From the NCBI GenBank assembly GCA_965221855.1, contig CBDCSV010000009.1:62001-126000 (forward strand): a DNA stretch of 64,000 nucleotides, given 5' to 3'. Positions within the stretch are counted from its first letter, which is position 1; the number at the start of each line of letters is the position of its first letter. The DNA comes from JAJDXO01 sp965221855. Its GTDB lineage: Bacteria > Pseudomonadota > Alphaproteobacteria > Rhodospirillales > UBA2165. Below the pieces are notes generated by a model. It was not told where the DNA came from and did not search any database. It saw only the letters and a program-made list of their open reading frames with translations. Positions 17,836-26,335 of the stretch are shown here, in pieces. The position numbers and the translations under genes are program-made.

Positions 17836-17870
17836 AAAAACCCCTGAGGCCGCTGGTCTCAGGGGTTTTT
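17836..17870 (+). terminator. Intercistronic terminator/attenuator between aapJ and aapQ
   Basis: A perfect 13-bp inverted repeat (17836-17848 with 17858-17870, core CCCCTGAG/CTCAGGGG) with a nine-base loop ends in a T run. It begins eight bases after the aapJ stop and 44 bases before aapQ. Such hairpins commonly let the binding protein be made in excess over the membrane components. Confidence 0.85.
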
Positions 17871-17914
17871 ACTTTCTGATCTTCGGAGGCACCAACTTAA
17901 GAAAAGACTGATCG

Positions 17915-19111
17915 ATGGCCGACCAACCGACGTCCGGAGGCGGTTCACAACCATCGAAGCCGCCGCCCTGGAATGACCCAGCCGTCCGCTCAATCGTCTT
18001 CCAGGTTCTGGCGCTGGTCGTATTGGGATGGTTCTTCTGGACCATTCTCAACAACACCCTCGCCAATATGGAAACGCGGGGCATCTCCACCGGTTTCGCC
18101 TTCCTCGACCGGGACGCCGGGTTCGGCATCCTGATGAGTCTCATTCCCTACGACGAGAGCAACTCCTATGGCCGGACTTTCGTCGTCGGCCTGCTCAATA
18201 CGGTCCTGGTCGCCTTCCTGGGGATCATTCTGGCGACCGTTCTCGGATTCATCATCGGTGTCGCGCGGCTGTCCAACAACTGGGTGATCGCCAAATTGGC
18301 GACGGTTTATGTCGAAGTCATCCGCAACATTCCTCTGCTGTTGCAGATTTTCTTCTGGTACATCGCGGTGCTTCAGGCGCTGCCCGGCATCCGCCAGAGC
18401 ATCACGTTCGGCGACTCGTTTTATCTCAACAACCGGGGCTTCTTCTTTCCAAAACCCATTTTCGGCGACGGGTTCGGCCTCGTCTGGATCGCGTTGATTG
18501 TCGCCATCGTCGCGATCGTCTGCCTGAGAAAATGGGCCAAGCAGCGGCTTAATCGGACGGGTCAGCAGTTCCCGGTCTTTTCTGCCTCGGCCGGCCTGGT
18601 CATCGGATTGCCGCTGATCGCCTTCCTGGTCATGGGTGCGCCGTTGACCTTCGAGTATGCCGAGCTGCAGCGTTTCCGGCTCGCCGGCGGGGCCAGCGTC
18701 ATCCCGGAACTGATGGCGCTGCTGTGGGCCCTGACCATGTACACGGCCGCGTTCATCGCCGAAATCGTGCGCGCCGGTATTCTGGCCGTGAGCCATGGCC
18801 AGACCGAGGCCTCCCGCGCTCTGGGATTGAAGAATAGTCAAACTCTGCAACTGGTGATTATCCCCCAGGCCATGCGGGTGATCATCCCGCCGCTGACCAG
18901 CCAGTACTTGAATCTGACCAAGAACTCGTCGCTGGCGACGACCATCGGCTATCCGGATCTGGTGTCGGTTTTCATGGGGACGACACTCAACCAGACCGGA
19001 CAGGCGGTTGAGATCGTCGCCATGACCATGGCCGTCTACCTGAGCATCAGCCTGCTGATTTCCCTGGTGATGAATATCTACAATAGACGAATGGCGCTGG
19101 TGGAACGATGA
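17915..19111 (+). CDS. aapQ: General L-amino acid ABC transporter permease
   Basis: 398 residues, longer than ordinary His/Glu/Gln permeases as expected for AapQ/BztB, with about eight membrane segments. The conserved EVIRNIPLLLQIFFWY and the EAA loop SHGQTEASRALGLKNSQTLQLVIIPQAM are clear. Forms the channel with AapM. Its last four bases overlap the aapM start (ATGA), indicating coupled translation. Confidence 0.93.
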   Translation: MADQPTSGGGSQPSKPPPWNDPAVRSIVFQVLALVVLGWFFWTILNNTLANMETRGISTGFAFLDRDAGFGILMSLIPYDESNSYGRTFVVGLLNTVLVAFLGIILATVLGFIIGVARLSNNWVIAKLATVYVEVIRNIPLLLQIFFWYIAVLQALPGIRQSITFGDSFYLNNRGFFFPKPIFGDGFGLVWIALIVAIVAIVCLRKWAKQRLNRTGQQFPVFSASAGLVIGLPLIAFLVMGAPLTFEYAELQRFRLAGGASVIPELMALLWALTMYTAAFIAEIVRAGILAVSHGQTEASRALGLKNSQTLQLVIIPQAMRVIIPPLTSQYLNLTKNSSLATTIGYPDLVSVFMGTTLNQTGQAVEIVAMTMAVYLSISLLISLVMNIYNRRMALVER

Positions 19112-20202
19112 CGACGACCTGGCAGCCTTCACCTGATTTGCCGCCGCCGGCGTCCACCGTCGGCGCCGTCGGCTGGGCGCGCAGCAATCTGTTCTCGACC
19201 TGGCTGAGCTCCGTATTCACCGTCGTCCTGACGCTCGTCACCGTCTACTTCCTCTGGCAGATATTGGATTGGGGGATCTTCAGCGCCGACCTCGCCGGCA
19301 AGGACCAATCGGCCTGCGAAGGTGACGGCGCGTGCTGGGTCTTCATCAAGGACAGGTTCAACTTCTTCATCTATGGCTTCTATCCGGACGCCGAGCAGTG
19401 GCGGGTAAACGTCATGTTCATCCTGCTGGCGGCGCTCATTTTCTCGCACTTCTTCGAGAATGCGCCTTACAAGAAGGCGCTCGGCTGGATCTTCCTGACC
19501 GTCTACCCGGTGGTCTCCGGCGTGCTGCTGCTCGGCGGCGTCTTCGGTCTCGAGTTCGTCGACACGGACAAGTGGGGCGGGCTGATGCTCACCCTGGTCC
19601 TGTCCTACGTGGGCATCGTCGCGGCGCTGCCCATCGGCATATTGCTGGCCCTCGGCCGGCGCTCGGAAATGCCCGTCATCCGAACCATCTGCGTGGCCTT
19701 CATCGAGCTGTGGCGCGGCGTGCCGCTGATCTCGGTGCTGTTCATGGCGTCGGTGATGCTGCCCCTGTTCCTGCCCGAGGGCACCAACTTCAACAAGCTG
19801 CTTCGGGCGGTCATCGGCATCACCATGTTCCAGTCGGCCTACATGGCGGAGGTGGTCCGGGGCGGCCTGCAGGCGATTCCCAGGGGTCAGTACGAAGCCG
19901 CCGCGGCATTGGGTCTCGGCTATTGGCGCTCCATGTGGCTGGTCATCCTGCCCCAGGCCCTCAAGCTGGTGATCCCCGGCATCGTCAACACCTTCATCGC
20001 TCTGTTCAAGGACACCACCCTGGTGCTGATCATCGGCCTGTTCGAGGTGCTGGGCGGCGTGCAGGCGGCGGTCATCGATCCCGCGTGGCAGAACGTGGCG
20101 GCGGAGGGCTTCGTCTTCGCCGCGTTCGTCTACTGGATATTCTGCTTTGCCATGTCCCGCTACAGCCAGGCGCTGGAGCGCAAATTGGACACCGGGCATT
20201 AA
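19108..20202 (+). CDS. aapM: General L-amino acid ABC transporter permease
   Basis: 364 residues. Conserved motifs are FIELWRGVPLISVLFMASVM and the EAA loop PRGQYEAAAALGLGYWRSM. Includes the extended N-terminal membrane region with the Cys pair in SACEGDGACWVF typical of AapM/BztC. Pairs with AapQ in the inner membrane. aapP follows after 29 bases. Confidence 0.93.
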   Translation: MTTTWQPSPDLPPPASTVGAVGWARSNLFSTWLSSVFTVVLTLVTVYFLWQILDWGIFSADLAGKDQSACEGDGACWVFIKDRFNFFIYGFYPDAEQWRVNVMFILLAALIFSHFFENAPYKKALGWIFLTVYPVVSGVLLLGGVFGLEFVDTDKWGGLMLTLVLSYVGIVAALPIGILLALGRRSEMPVIRTICVAFIELWRGVPLISVLFMASVMLPLFLPEGTNFNKLLRAVIGITMFQSAYMAEVVRGGLQAIPRGQYEAAAALGLGYWRSMWLVILPQALKLVIPGIVNTFIALFKDTTLVLIIGLFEVLGGVQAAVIDPAWQNVAAEGFVFAAFVYWIFCFAMSRYSQALERKLDTGH

Positions 20203-20231
20203 CGGTAACCCTTCGGGGCTGGAGAAAACCC

Positions 20232-21002
20232 ATGAATGAAGCGGCAACGTCACAGGACAGCGGATCGGACGGCATTATCCAGATGATCGACGTCAACAAG
20301 TGGTTCGGCGAGTTTCATGTCCTCAAGAACATCAATCTCAATGTCGGCGCCGGCGAGCGGATCGTCATCTGCGGACCGTCCGGGTCCGGGAAGTCGACCG
20401 TGATCCGCTGCATCAACCGGTTGGAGGAGCATCAGCGGGGACGGATCATCGTCGACGGGGTGGAGCTCACCAACGACCTCAAGCACATCGAGCAGATCCG
20501 CCGCGAGGTCGGCATGTGCTTCCAGCACTTCAATCTGTTCCCCCATCTGACCGTGCTCGACAATCTCTGCCTGGCGCCCCAGTACGTCCGCAAGGTGCCG
20601 CGGGCCGAGGCGGAAGAGACGGCGATGATGTACCTGGAACGGGTCAAGATTCCCGAGCAGGCGGACAAGTTTCCGGGTCAGCTCTCGGGCGGCCAGCAGC
20701 AGCGCGTCGCCATCGCCCGGTCCCTGTGCATGAGCCCCAAGATCATGCTGTTCGACGAGCCGACCTCGGCCCTCGATCCCGAGATGATCAAGGAAGTGCT
20801 GGACACCATGATCGAACTTGCCGAGACCGGCATGACCATGCTGTGCGTGACCCATGAGATGGGGTTCGCGAAGACGGTGGCCAACCGGGTGATCTTCATG
20901 GACGGCGGCGAGGTGATCGAATCGAATGAGCCCAACGAGTTCTTCGACAACCCGCAGCACGACCGCACCCAGCTGTTCCTGAGCCAGATCCTGGCCCATT
21001 AG
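20232..21002 (+). CDS. aapP: General L-amino acid ABC transporter ATPase
   Basis: 256 residues. Walker A CGPSGSGKSTVIRCINRLE, Q-loop CFQHFNLFPHLTV, signature LSGGQQQRVAIARSL, Walker B IMLFDEPTSALDP and switch His in CVTHEMGFA. Drives AapQM. The ATG at 20232 has a GGAGAAAACC leader; a longer open frame begins inside aapM but is a shadow. Last gene of the aap operon. Confidence 0.93.
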   Translation: MNEAATSQDSGSDGIIQMIDVNKWFGEFHVLKNINLNVGAGERIVICGPSGSGKSTVIRCINRLEEHQRGRIIVDGVELTNDLKHIEQIRREVGMCFQHFNLFPHLTVLDNLCLAPQYVRKVPRAEAEETAMMYLERVKIPEQADKFPGQLSGGQQQRVAIARSLCMSPKIMLFDEPTSALDPEMIKEVLDTMIELAETGMTMLCVTHEMGFAKTVANRVIFMDGGEVIESNEPNEFFDNPQHDRTQLFLSQILAH

Positions 21003-21046
21003 CGGATCGCCGCCGCCGCCCGGGATCATCGAAGCGTCCCGGCGGG

Positions 21047-21062
21047 TGTTTCACGTGAAACA
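21047..21062. other. parS: parS centromere-like site (ParB binding)
   Basis: TGTTTCACGTGAAACA is a perfect 16-bp palindrome identical to the chromosomal parS consensus bound by ParB/Spo0J. It lies in the 117-base gap between aapP and tRNA-Val. Known chromosomal parS sites cluster near the replication origin, so this places the window in the origin-proximal domain. No parA or parB is in the window. Confidence 0.85.
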
Positions 21063-21119
21063 AACAACGGTGTCCGGGTCCACCGCCCGGCGGATTGTCC
21101 GCTAAGCCCTTGAAAAGAA

Positions 21120-21194
21120 TGGTGGGCGCGGCTGGGATTGAACCAGCGACCCCCGCCGTGTGAAGACGGTGCTCTCCCGCTGAGCTACGCGCCC
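21120..21194 (-). tRNA. tRNA-Val(CAC)
   Basis: The minus strand folds into a cloverleaf: acceptor GGGCGCG/CGCGCCC, D-arm with TAGCTCAGCGGGAGAGC, anticodon stem CCGTC/GGCGG (with one G-U) around loop TTCACAC (anticodon CAC, decoding GUG), and T-arm GCTGG-TTCAATC-CCAGC. The discriminator is A and the 3' CCA is encoded (21120-21122). No intron. No other gene lies between aapP and the EF-hand gene (21003-21464) apart from parS. Confidence 0.95.
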
Positions 21195-21464
21195 GCTCCG
21201 GGGATGGGGACGGGCATATAAGTGGCGCATGCCAAGTCTGTCAAGCAAGGGCGGCGCGGCCCGGGATATTCACGCTCCTCCCTGGAAGGCGCCAAACCGC
21301 CGGACGGCTTGCCGGCCGGCATGCGGCCCCCGCCCGCTCCGGCACGGCCGGAAAATAATTCGACGGAAAAACGTCCCGCCCCGCGTTAGGGGGATTGAAA
21401 ACGCGTGCGAGGACCGGTCCCCAATCGCCGATTGAAATCAACTTTCCTGCGAAAGAGGTTAGCG

Positions 21465-22106
21465 ATGAAAAAGTCCCTCAAGCTCTCCCTGTTGGCCGGC
21501 GCGGTGGCGGTGGTGTCGGCAGGCTTCGCCTATGTTTCCGTGTCCGATGCCGGTACGCCGGCGACGGGCGTCACCAATGCGGTCGTCTCCGAGGCCGCCG
21601 GGGAGGCCCGCCGGCACGAAGGGATGCACCGGCGCGCTCATTACCGCGGCCGCGGCGGTCCCCGAGGCATTCGGGGCGGACCGCGCGGCGGATTCCGCGG
21701 CGGGCGGATGTTCGACACCTTCGATGCCAACGACGACGGCCGGATCACCCAGGCCGAGATCGACGCCTTCCGCAAGGGCCAGTTCGACGAGCACGACGCC
21801 GACAAGGACGGCAAGCTGACCCTTCAGGAATACCAGAACCTGTGGCTGTCGGTGATGCGCGAACGCATGGTCGATGCCTTCCAGCGCCATGATGACGACG
21901 GCAATGCCGAGGTTACCCTGGAAGAGTTCTCCGAACGGTTCTCGCGCATGGTGCGCCGCATGGACAATGACGGCGACGGCGCCATCACCCGGGACGACCT
22001 GCGGGGCCGGTTTGGGAATCGCGGCGGTCCGAGAGACGGCCGGCGCGGAGATCGCCGCGGGCCCGGACAAGGCCAAGGCCAAGGAGAGGGCCAGGGCGGC
22101 AACTAG
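21465..22106 (+). CDS. Exported protein with four EF-hand motifs
   Basis: 213 residues: signal peptide (MKKSLKLSLLAGAVAVVSAG), a Gly/Arg-rich linker (about residues 50-75), then EF-hand loops at DANDDGRITQAE, DADKDGKLTLQE, HDDDGNAEVTLEE (third loop less canonical) and DNDGDGAITRDD, ending in a Gly/Arg/Gln tail. It probably binds calcium in the periplasm; no specific function is known to me. ATG at 21465 has an AGAGG ribosome site and starts the signal peptide. A strong terminator follows. Confidence 0.85.
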   Translation: MKKSLKLSLLAGAVAVVSAGFAYVSVSDAGTPATGVTNAVVSEAAGEARRHEGMHRRAHYRGRGGPRGIRGGPRGGFRGGRMFDTFDANDDGRITQAEIDAFRKGQFDEHDADKDGKLTLQEYQNLWLSVMRERMVDAFQRHDDDGNAEVTLEEFSERFSRMVRRMDNDGDGAITRDDLRGRFGNRGGPRDGRRGDRRGPGQGQGQGEGQGGN

Positions 22107-22142
22107 GTTCGTTTCTTCCAAGTCATTGCCACATGACTTGCC

Positions 22143-22176
22143 GGGGCGGTGCGATACGCACCGCCCCGTTTTGTTT
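22143..22176 (+). terminator. Rho-independent terminator after the EF-hand gene
   Basis: A perfect 11-bp inverted repeat (22143-22153 with 22157-22167, GGGGCGGTGCG/CGCACCGCCCC) with a three-base loop, followed by GTTTTGTTT. It separates the EF-hand gene from rpiA. Confidence 0.9.
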
Positions 22177-22192
22177 GCCCCGGCCGTATGCT

Positions 22193-22924
22193 ATGGCTGA
22201 GCCACGGAAACCACGTTCGGGGGCTCGGGTGACAGACGCGGATACGGAGAAGCGCGCGGCCGGACGCGCGGCGGCGGGCTACGTGGCGTCGGGAATGGCC
22301 GTCGGCGTCGGCACCGGCTCGACGGTCAAGTATTTCATCGACGCGCTCGGCGAACGGATCAGGGACGAAGGCCTCTCGGTCCGCGGGATCCCGACCTCCC
22401 GGGACTCGGCGGAGAAGATGAAGGCCCGGGGGATCGAGGTCGTCGGCTTCGACCAGGTGAACAAGCTGGATGTGGCGGTCGACGGGGCCGATGAGGTCAG
22501 CGCCGAATTCCATATGATCAAGGGCGGCGGCGGCGCGCTGCTCAGGGAAAAGATCGTTCTGACGGCCGCCGAACGGCGGGTGATCATCATCGACTCGTCG
22601 AAACGGGTGAAGACGCTGGGCGCCTTCGATCTGCCCGTCGAGGTCATCCCCTTCGGCCATGAGTACGTGCTGGACACCATCGCGCAAACCGGCGCGGCGC
22701 CCCGGGTACGCCGATCGGGCGGCGGCGATTACCGCACCGACAACGGCAATCTGGTTCTGGATTGCGCGTACGGCTCCATCGCCGATCCGCGGGCGCTGGA
22801 AGGGGTCTTGAAGGGCATTCCCGGCGTGGTCGAGACCGGCCTGTTTCTGGGGCTGGTGGATGAATTGCTGGTCGGCCGGGGCGGCGAGGTGGAGACCATC
22901 ACCGCCAACAAGGTGTGGGGCTGA
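22193..22924 (+). CDS. rpiA: Ribose-5-phosphate isomerase A
   Basis: 243 residues. The conserved GVGTGSTVKYFIDAL, the catalytic region DGADEV with LIKGGGGALLREK-type sequence (here MIKGGGGALLREK) and IIDSSKRVKTLG identify RpiA, which interconverts ribose-5-phosphate and ribulose-5-phosphate in the pentose phosphate pathway. ATG at 22193 lies just past the terminator; a GTG near 22228 could also serve, since the first 13 residues are not conserved. Confidence 0.93.
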   Translation: MAEPRKPRSGARVTDADTEKRAAGRAAAGYVASGMAVGVGTGSTVKYFIDALGERIRDEGLSVRGIPTSRDSAEKMKARGIEVVGFDQVNKLDVAVDGADEVSAEFHMIKGGGGALLREKIVLTAAERRVIIIDSSKRVKTLGAFDLPVEVIPFGHEYVLDTIAQTGAAPRVRRSGGGDYRTDNGNLVLDCAYGSIADPRALEGVLKGIPGVVETGLFLGLVDELLVGRGGEVETITANKVWG

Positions 22925-22939
22925 ACCGGCGTCCGTCTA

Positions 22940-23110
22940 GAGCGAGACAACTCGATTGTGAATCGAAAGGAGATAGCCTTGGTTGGCTTGAGCCGGCTCC
23001 TCGTCGCGACGACACGAAACCCCCCTCACCCAGCTCCGGCTAAGCTCAGCTGACGCTTCGCCAAGTCGATCAATCCCTGGAGGGGAATGACCTTATCTCC
23101 GCATCCCTCT
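22940..23110 (+). repeat. Dispersed intergenic repeat, copy A (split by the IS1111-type element)
   Basis: Two repeated blocks. AGAGCGAGACAACTCGATT and the following GTGAATCG (about 22941-22967) recur near 26342-26368 with three changes. From about 22978 the sequence TTGGTTGGCTTGAGCCG, then CCCCTCACCCAG and GAATGACCTTATCTCC, recurs in inverted orientation at 46000-45840. The unit breaks off at the IS left flank (about 23110). No gene is seen between rpiA and the transposase gene (22925-23390) other than this repeat and the IS end. Confidence 0.75.
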
Positions 23111-23127
23111 CTGTATGGACGCCTCCC

Positions 23128-23390
23128 GGGACGCAAGGACCGATTTCGGTGTGACGGGCAGGCAGATTGCAGCTTTGTATCCGGCCTGTTGATGCGGGAC
23201 CTGGTGCCCGCTGGCCCTGATGGAATCTGCCGATCCGCGCCTCATTTCCCCCACGGGCTTCTCGCCCCTCGAGGGATTCAGGCTTGGCGGATCGCGGTCC
23301 GACCTGTTTGCCATCACTCCGTTTCGTGCCTTGCGCAACCTCTCAGCGGCCACCTCCTCTATCGGTTCGCCGTTCCATCGTCCGCCGCGG
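23128..23390 (-). ncRNA. Candidate bridge RNA region at the transposase-distal end of the IS1111-type element
   Basis: 263 non-coding bases lie between the transposase stop and the end repeat. They contain nested complementary segments: GGCAGATT (23161-23168) with AATCTGCC (23224-23231), GATCCGC (23232-23238) with GCGGATC (23287-23293), GCGGG (23194-23198) with CCCGC (23207-23211), and CCGATTTCGG near the end. IS1111-group elements are reported to encode their bridge RNA downstream of the transposase. That the region is transcribed is inference. Confidence 0.45.
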
Positions 23391-24416
23391 CTATGCCGGC
23401 CGGCCGACGTAGTTCGCCTGGTACGTCCGGTCGTGGGCCAGCAGGGCCCAGATCGTGCGTGCCGTCTTGTTGGCCAGCGCGACGGTGGCGACGTTCATCG
23501 GCCGCCGCTCGGCGAGGCGCACCGCCCATTCGGGCGGCGCCTTGCTGTTGGTGAGCACGGCGCGCGCGCCGTGGATCAGCAGGGTTCGCAAATACCGGTC
23601 GCCGCGCTTGGAGATGCCGAGCATGCGAACCCGGCCGCCGGTACCGTCGTGGCGCGGCACCAGGCCGAGCCAGGCGGCGAACTCCCGGCCCGACCGGAAC
23701 GCCGCCGGATCGCCCATCGCGGCGACGACGGCGGTCGCGGTCAGCACGCCCACGCCGGGAATCTCGGCGATCCGTCTGCTGTCGGCATTGCCGCGGTGCC
23801 ACACCCCGATGCGCCGCTCGATCTCGCCGATCTCTTCATCGAGCCGGCCGATCCGCGCCCACTGCTCGCGAAGCGTGTCGATCACCATCGCCGGCAGCCG
23901 CTCCGAGACCCGCGCGAGGGCGCCGGGCATCGCCTGTCTCATCCCGGCCCGGCCCCGCGGCATCACCTCGCCATATTCCATCAGCAGGCCGCGCAGCCCG
24001 TTGGTCTGAGCCGTGCGGAACTTCACCAACTGCTGGCGCATCCGGTGAAGCGCCAGGACCGCCTGCTGTTCCTCGCTCTTCACCGCAACGGTCTTGATGC
24101 CCGGCATCCGCGCCGCCGTCCAGATCGCCCGCGCGTCGTGCGCGTCGTTCTTGTTGCCGATGACAAAGGGACGCACCGCCTTGGCCGGCAACAGCCGCGG
24201 CTCGTGGCCGAGCTCCCCAAGCCGGCGCGCCCAGTGCTGCGAGCCGCCGCAGGCCTCCATCGCGACCAAGCAGGGCGCGCGGTTGGCGAAGTGTTCGAGG
24301 AACTTCGCCCGGCTCAGCTTCAGATCCATGACCTCGCCCGTCTCCATATCAATCCAGTACAACTGGAACACACGTTTCGCCGTATCCACGCCCACGACAG
24401 TTCTGTTAGTCTTCAT
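23391..24416 (-). CDS. IS110/IS1111-type transposase (DEDD recombinase)
   Basis: 341 residues. N-terminal RuvC-like domain with Asp in VVGVDTAKR, Glu in LVAMEACGG and Asp residues in KNDAHDARAIWTA; C-terminal transposase_20 domain with IPGVGVLTATAVVAAMGD and GISKRGDRYLRTLLIHGAR, which carries the catalytic Ser of the family in ISKRG. ATG at 24416 is used because MKTNRTVVGVDTAK is the family start; an upstream open extension is non-homologous. Appears intact. Upstream of the start a perfect 7-bp hairpin (24440-24455) lies inside an 8-bp inverted repeat (24420-24427 and 24486-24493). Confidence 0.9.
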   Translation of the reverse strand: MKTNRTVVGVDTAKRVFQLYWIDMETGEVMDLKLSRAKFLEHFANRAPCLVAMEACGGSQHWARRLGELGHEPRLLPAKAVRPFVIGNKNDAHDARAIWTAARMPGIKTVAVKSEEQQAVLALHRMRQQLVKFRTAQTNGLRGLLMEYGEVMPRGRAGMRQAMPGALARVSERLPAMVIDTLREQWARIGRLDEEIGEIERRIGVWHRGNADSRRIAEIPGVGVLTATAVVAAMGDPAAFRSGREFAAWLGLVPRHDGTGGRVRMLGISKRGDRYLRTLLIHGARAVLTNSKAPPEWAVRLAERRPMNVATVALANKTARTIWALLAHDRTYQANYVGRPA

Positions 24417-24542
24417 CTCGGACCCTCCGGTTTGCCTGTGAAGAGCTTGCTCTTCCCCATTGGTACTTTGATGCCGTCGGCCCGTGAGGGTCCACCCCTT
24501 CCGTCGGACTTCCAGCAGCAGCAGGTGGGAGGCGTCCATCCC

Positions 24543-24640
24543 ATTTCCCCCTCGAAGGGGGAGAGGGTCAGGGTGAGGGGGTTGCGCAAACGACATCCAA
24601 AACGCGGGATGCGCTTCCCAATAGAATCATCATGCTCCAA
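24543..24640 (+). repeat. Dispersed intergenic repeat, copy B
   Basis: Contains the hairpin CCCCCTCGAAGGGGG, then GGGTGAGGGGGTTGCGCAAAC, TTCCAA-type and GATTC-type blocks, running into the last codons of the GMC oxidoreductase gene. The same order of blocks occurs in inverted orientation at 26435-26336, so copies B and C flank that gene as inverted repeats. Confidence 0.7.
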
Positions 24641-26243
24641 GCGGCGGTTTGCCGAGGATCATGTCGGCCGCCTTCTCGGCGATCATGATGGTGGGCGCAT
24701 TGGTGTTTCCGCCGACGATGCGGGGCATGATGGAGGCGTCGACCACCCGCAGCCCGCCGATCCCCTTGACCCGAAGTTCGGGGTCGACGACGCTCCCGTC
24801 GTCGGTCCCCATCCTGCAGGTGCCGACCGGGTGAAAGATGGTTCCGGCGTGTCCCCGGATATAGTCCCGGACATCGTCATCGGTGGTCACCGTGGGCCGG
24901 GGCAGGAATTCCTCCGGCGCCAGATGCCGGAAGGTCTCGCTGGTGACGATGCGGCGGGCTTCCTGGAATCCCTTGAACAGGACCTCCAGGTCCCGGCCCT
25001 CGCTGAAGAACCGCGGCTGCACCACCGGCGGCTTCGACGGGTCGTTGCCGGCAACCGTGACCTCTCCCCGGCTTTCGGGACGCAGCAGCACCGCATTGGC
25101 GAGATATCCATGGCCGTAGCCGACCATCCGGGGCGGCGGTTCGCGGTAGCCGGGGACGAAGATGAACTGGATGTCCGGCCGGACGGCCGCGGGGCCGGAT
25201 TTCCAGAACCCCCCGGCCTCGACCATATTGCTGGCGAGCAGGCCCCGCCGCCGCAGGAAGTACTGAATGCCGGACCAGGCGAGGAACGGCAGCGACGCCG
25301 CCGACAGGCCGTAGCCGAGCCGGCTTCGGGTGCGGTAGTGGGCGGCCGCCGAAATATGATCCTGCAGGTTCTTGCCCACGCCGGGGAGGTCATGGAGGAC
25401 GCCGATGCCGATTTTCGAAAGCTCTCCGGCGGGCCCGATCCCGGACTGCAGGAGTATCTTCGGCGAGACCAGCGCGCCCGCCGAGAGGATCACTTCCTTC
25501 CGGGCATCGATCCGCCGCCCGCCGTCGATGAGTTCGACGCCGGCGGCCCGTCCGCCGTCGAGCAGCACCCGCGCCACCGCGGCATCGGTGATCACTTCGA
25601 GGTTCTTGCGCCGCCGTACCGGCTTGAGAAAGGCGACCGCCGTGGACGCCCGGCGCCCGTTCTTCTGGGTCACCTGATAGGTGCCGAAGCCCTCCTGGGT
25701 CTCGCCGTTGAAATCGGCCGAGCGCTTGTACTGCAGCCGTTCCGCGGCGCTCGTCCACAGTTCGTTGAGCGGGTTCGGCGTCTCCAGGTACTTGACGTTG
25801 AGTTCGCCGCCGGTGCCGTGAAGCTCGCCGTCGAAATGCTCGTTGTTTTCGGACTTCTTGAAATAGGGCAGGACGTCGCGCCACGCCCATCCCGGGTTGC
25901 CGAGTTCCGCCCATTCATCGTAGTCGCCCCGGTTGCCGCGGATGTAGACCATGCCGTTGATGGCGCTGGATCCGCCGAGGGTTTTCCCCCTGGGCAGGAA
26001 GATCGGCCGGTTCTTGGCGTGCGCCTGGGGCTCGGAGAAGAAGAGCCAGTTGATCTTGGGATCGCTCATGCCGCGCAGGAGGCCGAGCGGAACATGAATG
26101 AACGGGCTGCGGTCGGGCGGCCCGGCCTCCAGCAGGCAGACCGAGTTGGACGGATCTTCGCTCAACCGGTTGGCCAGCACGCAGCCCGCCGAGCCGCCGC
26201 CGACGATCACATAGTCGAAGCTCTTCCAGGGGTCGTCCGCCAT
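24630..26243 (-). CDS. GMC-family FAD-dependent oxidoreductase (choline/alcohol dehydrogenase type)
   Basis: 537 residues. FAD-binding YVIVGGGSAGCVLANRLSED at the N-terminus, GMC signature 1 GKTLGGSSAINGMVYIRG, signature 2 SAGALVSPKILLQSGIGP, and the catalytic His in GTIFHPVGTCRMG with Asn in VGGNTNAPT. It should oxidise an alcohol to an aldehyde (choline dehydrogenase/AlkJ-like), probably membrane-associated and passing electrons to the respiratory chain. It lies downstream of the CoA-ligase/FadJ-like unit but is separated by repeat copy C and a gene remnant. Confidence 0.88.
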   Translation of the reverse strand: MADDPWKSFDYVIVGGGSAGCVLANRLSEDPSNSVCLLEAGPPDRSPFIHVPLGLLRGMSDPKINWLFFSEPQAHAKNRPIFLPRGKTLGGSSAINGMVYIRGNRGDYDEWAELGNPGWAWRDVLPYFKKSENNEHFDGELHGTGGELNVKYLETPNPLNELWTSAAERLQYKRSADFNGETQEGFGTYQVTQKNGRRASTAVAFLKPVRRRKNLEVITDAAVARVLLDGGRAAGVELIDGGRRIDARKEVILSAGALVSPKILLQSGIGPAGELSKIGIGVLHDLPGVGKNLQDHISAAAHYRTRSRLGYGLSAASLPFLAWSGIQYFLRRRGLLASNMVEAGGFWKSGPAAVRPDIQFIFVPGYREPPPRMVGYGHGYLANAVLLRPESRGEVTVAGNDPSKPPVVQPRFFSEGRDLEVLFKGFQEARRIVTSETFRHLAPEEFLPRPTVTTDDDVRDYIRGHAGTIFHPVGTCRMGTDDGSVVDPELRVKGIGGLRVVDASIMPRIVGGNTNAPTIMIAEKAADMILGKPPLGA

Positions 26244-26335
26244 GTCTCTCCCTGCTCCCCCGCGAAAGGGTAGGGGAGCGGGGCCGGCGGTTCAATTCGG
26301 TGGCCGGCTGGCTGTCCGCCGCCCGGCCAAAGGGC

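Larger units (their letters stand above)
23115..24539. mobile_element. IS110-family element of the IS1111 subgroup, about 1.4 kb
   Basis: A perfect 13-bp inverted repeat, ATGGACGCCTCCC at 23115-23127 and its complement at 24527-24539, brackets a DEDD transposase gene. Subterminal inverted repeats of this size are the mark of the IS1111 subgroup; true ends are probably a few bases further out. Both flanks match the dispersed repeat (left up to CATCCCTC, right from CCCCCTCGAAGGGGG), so the element sits inside a repeat hairpin, in line with the known preference of this group for repetitive palindromes. Confidence 0.8.
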
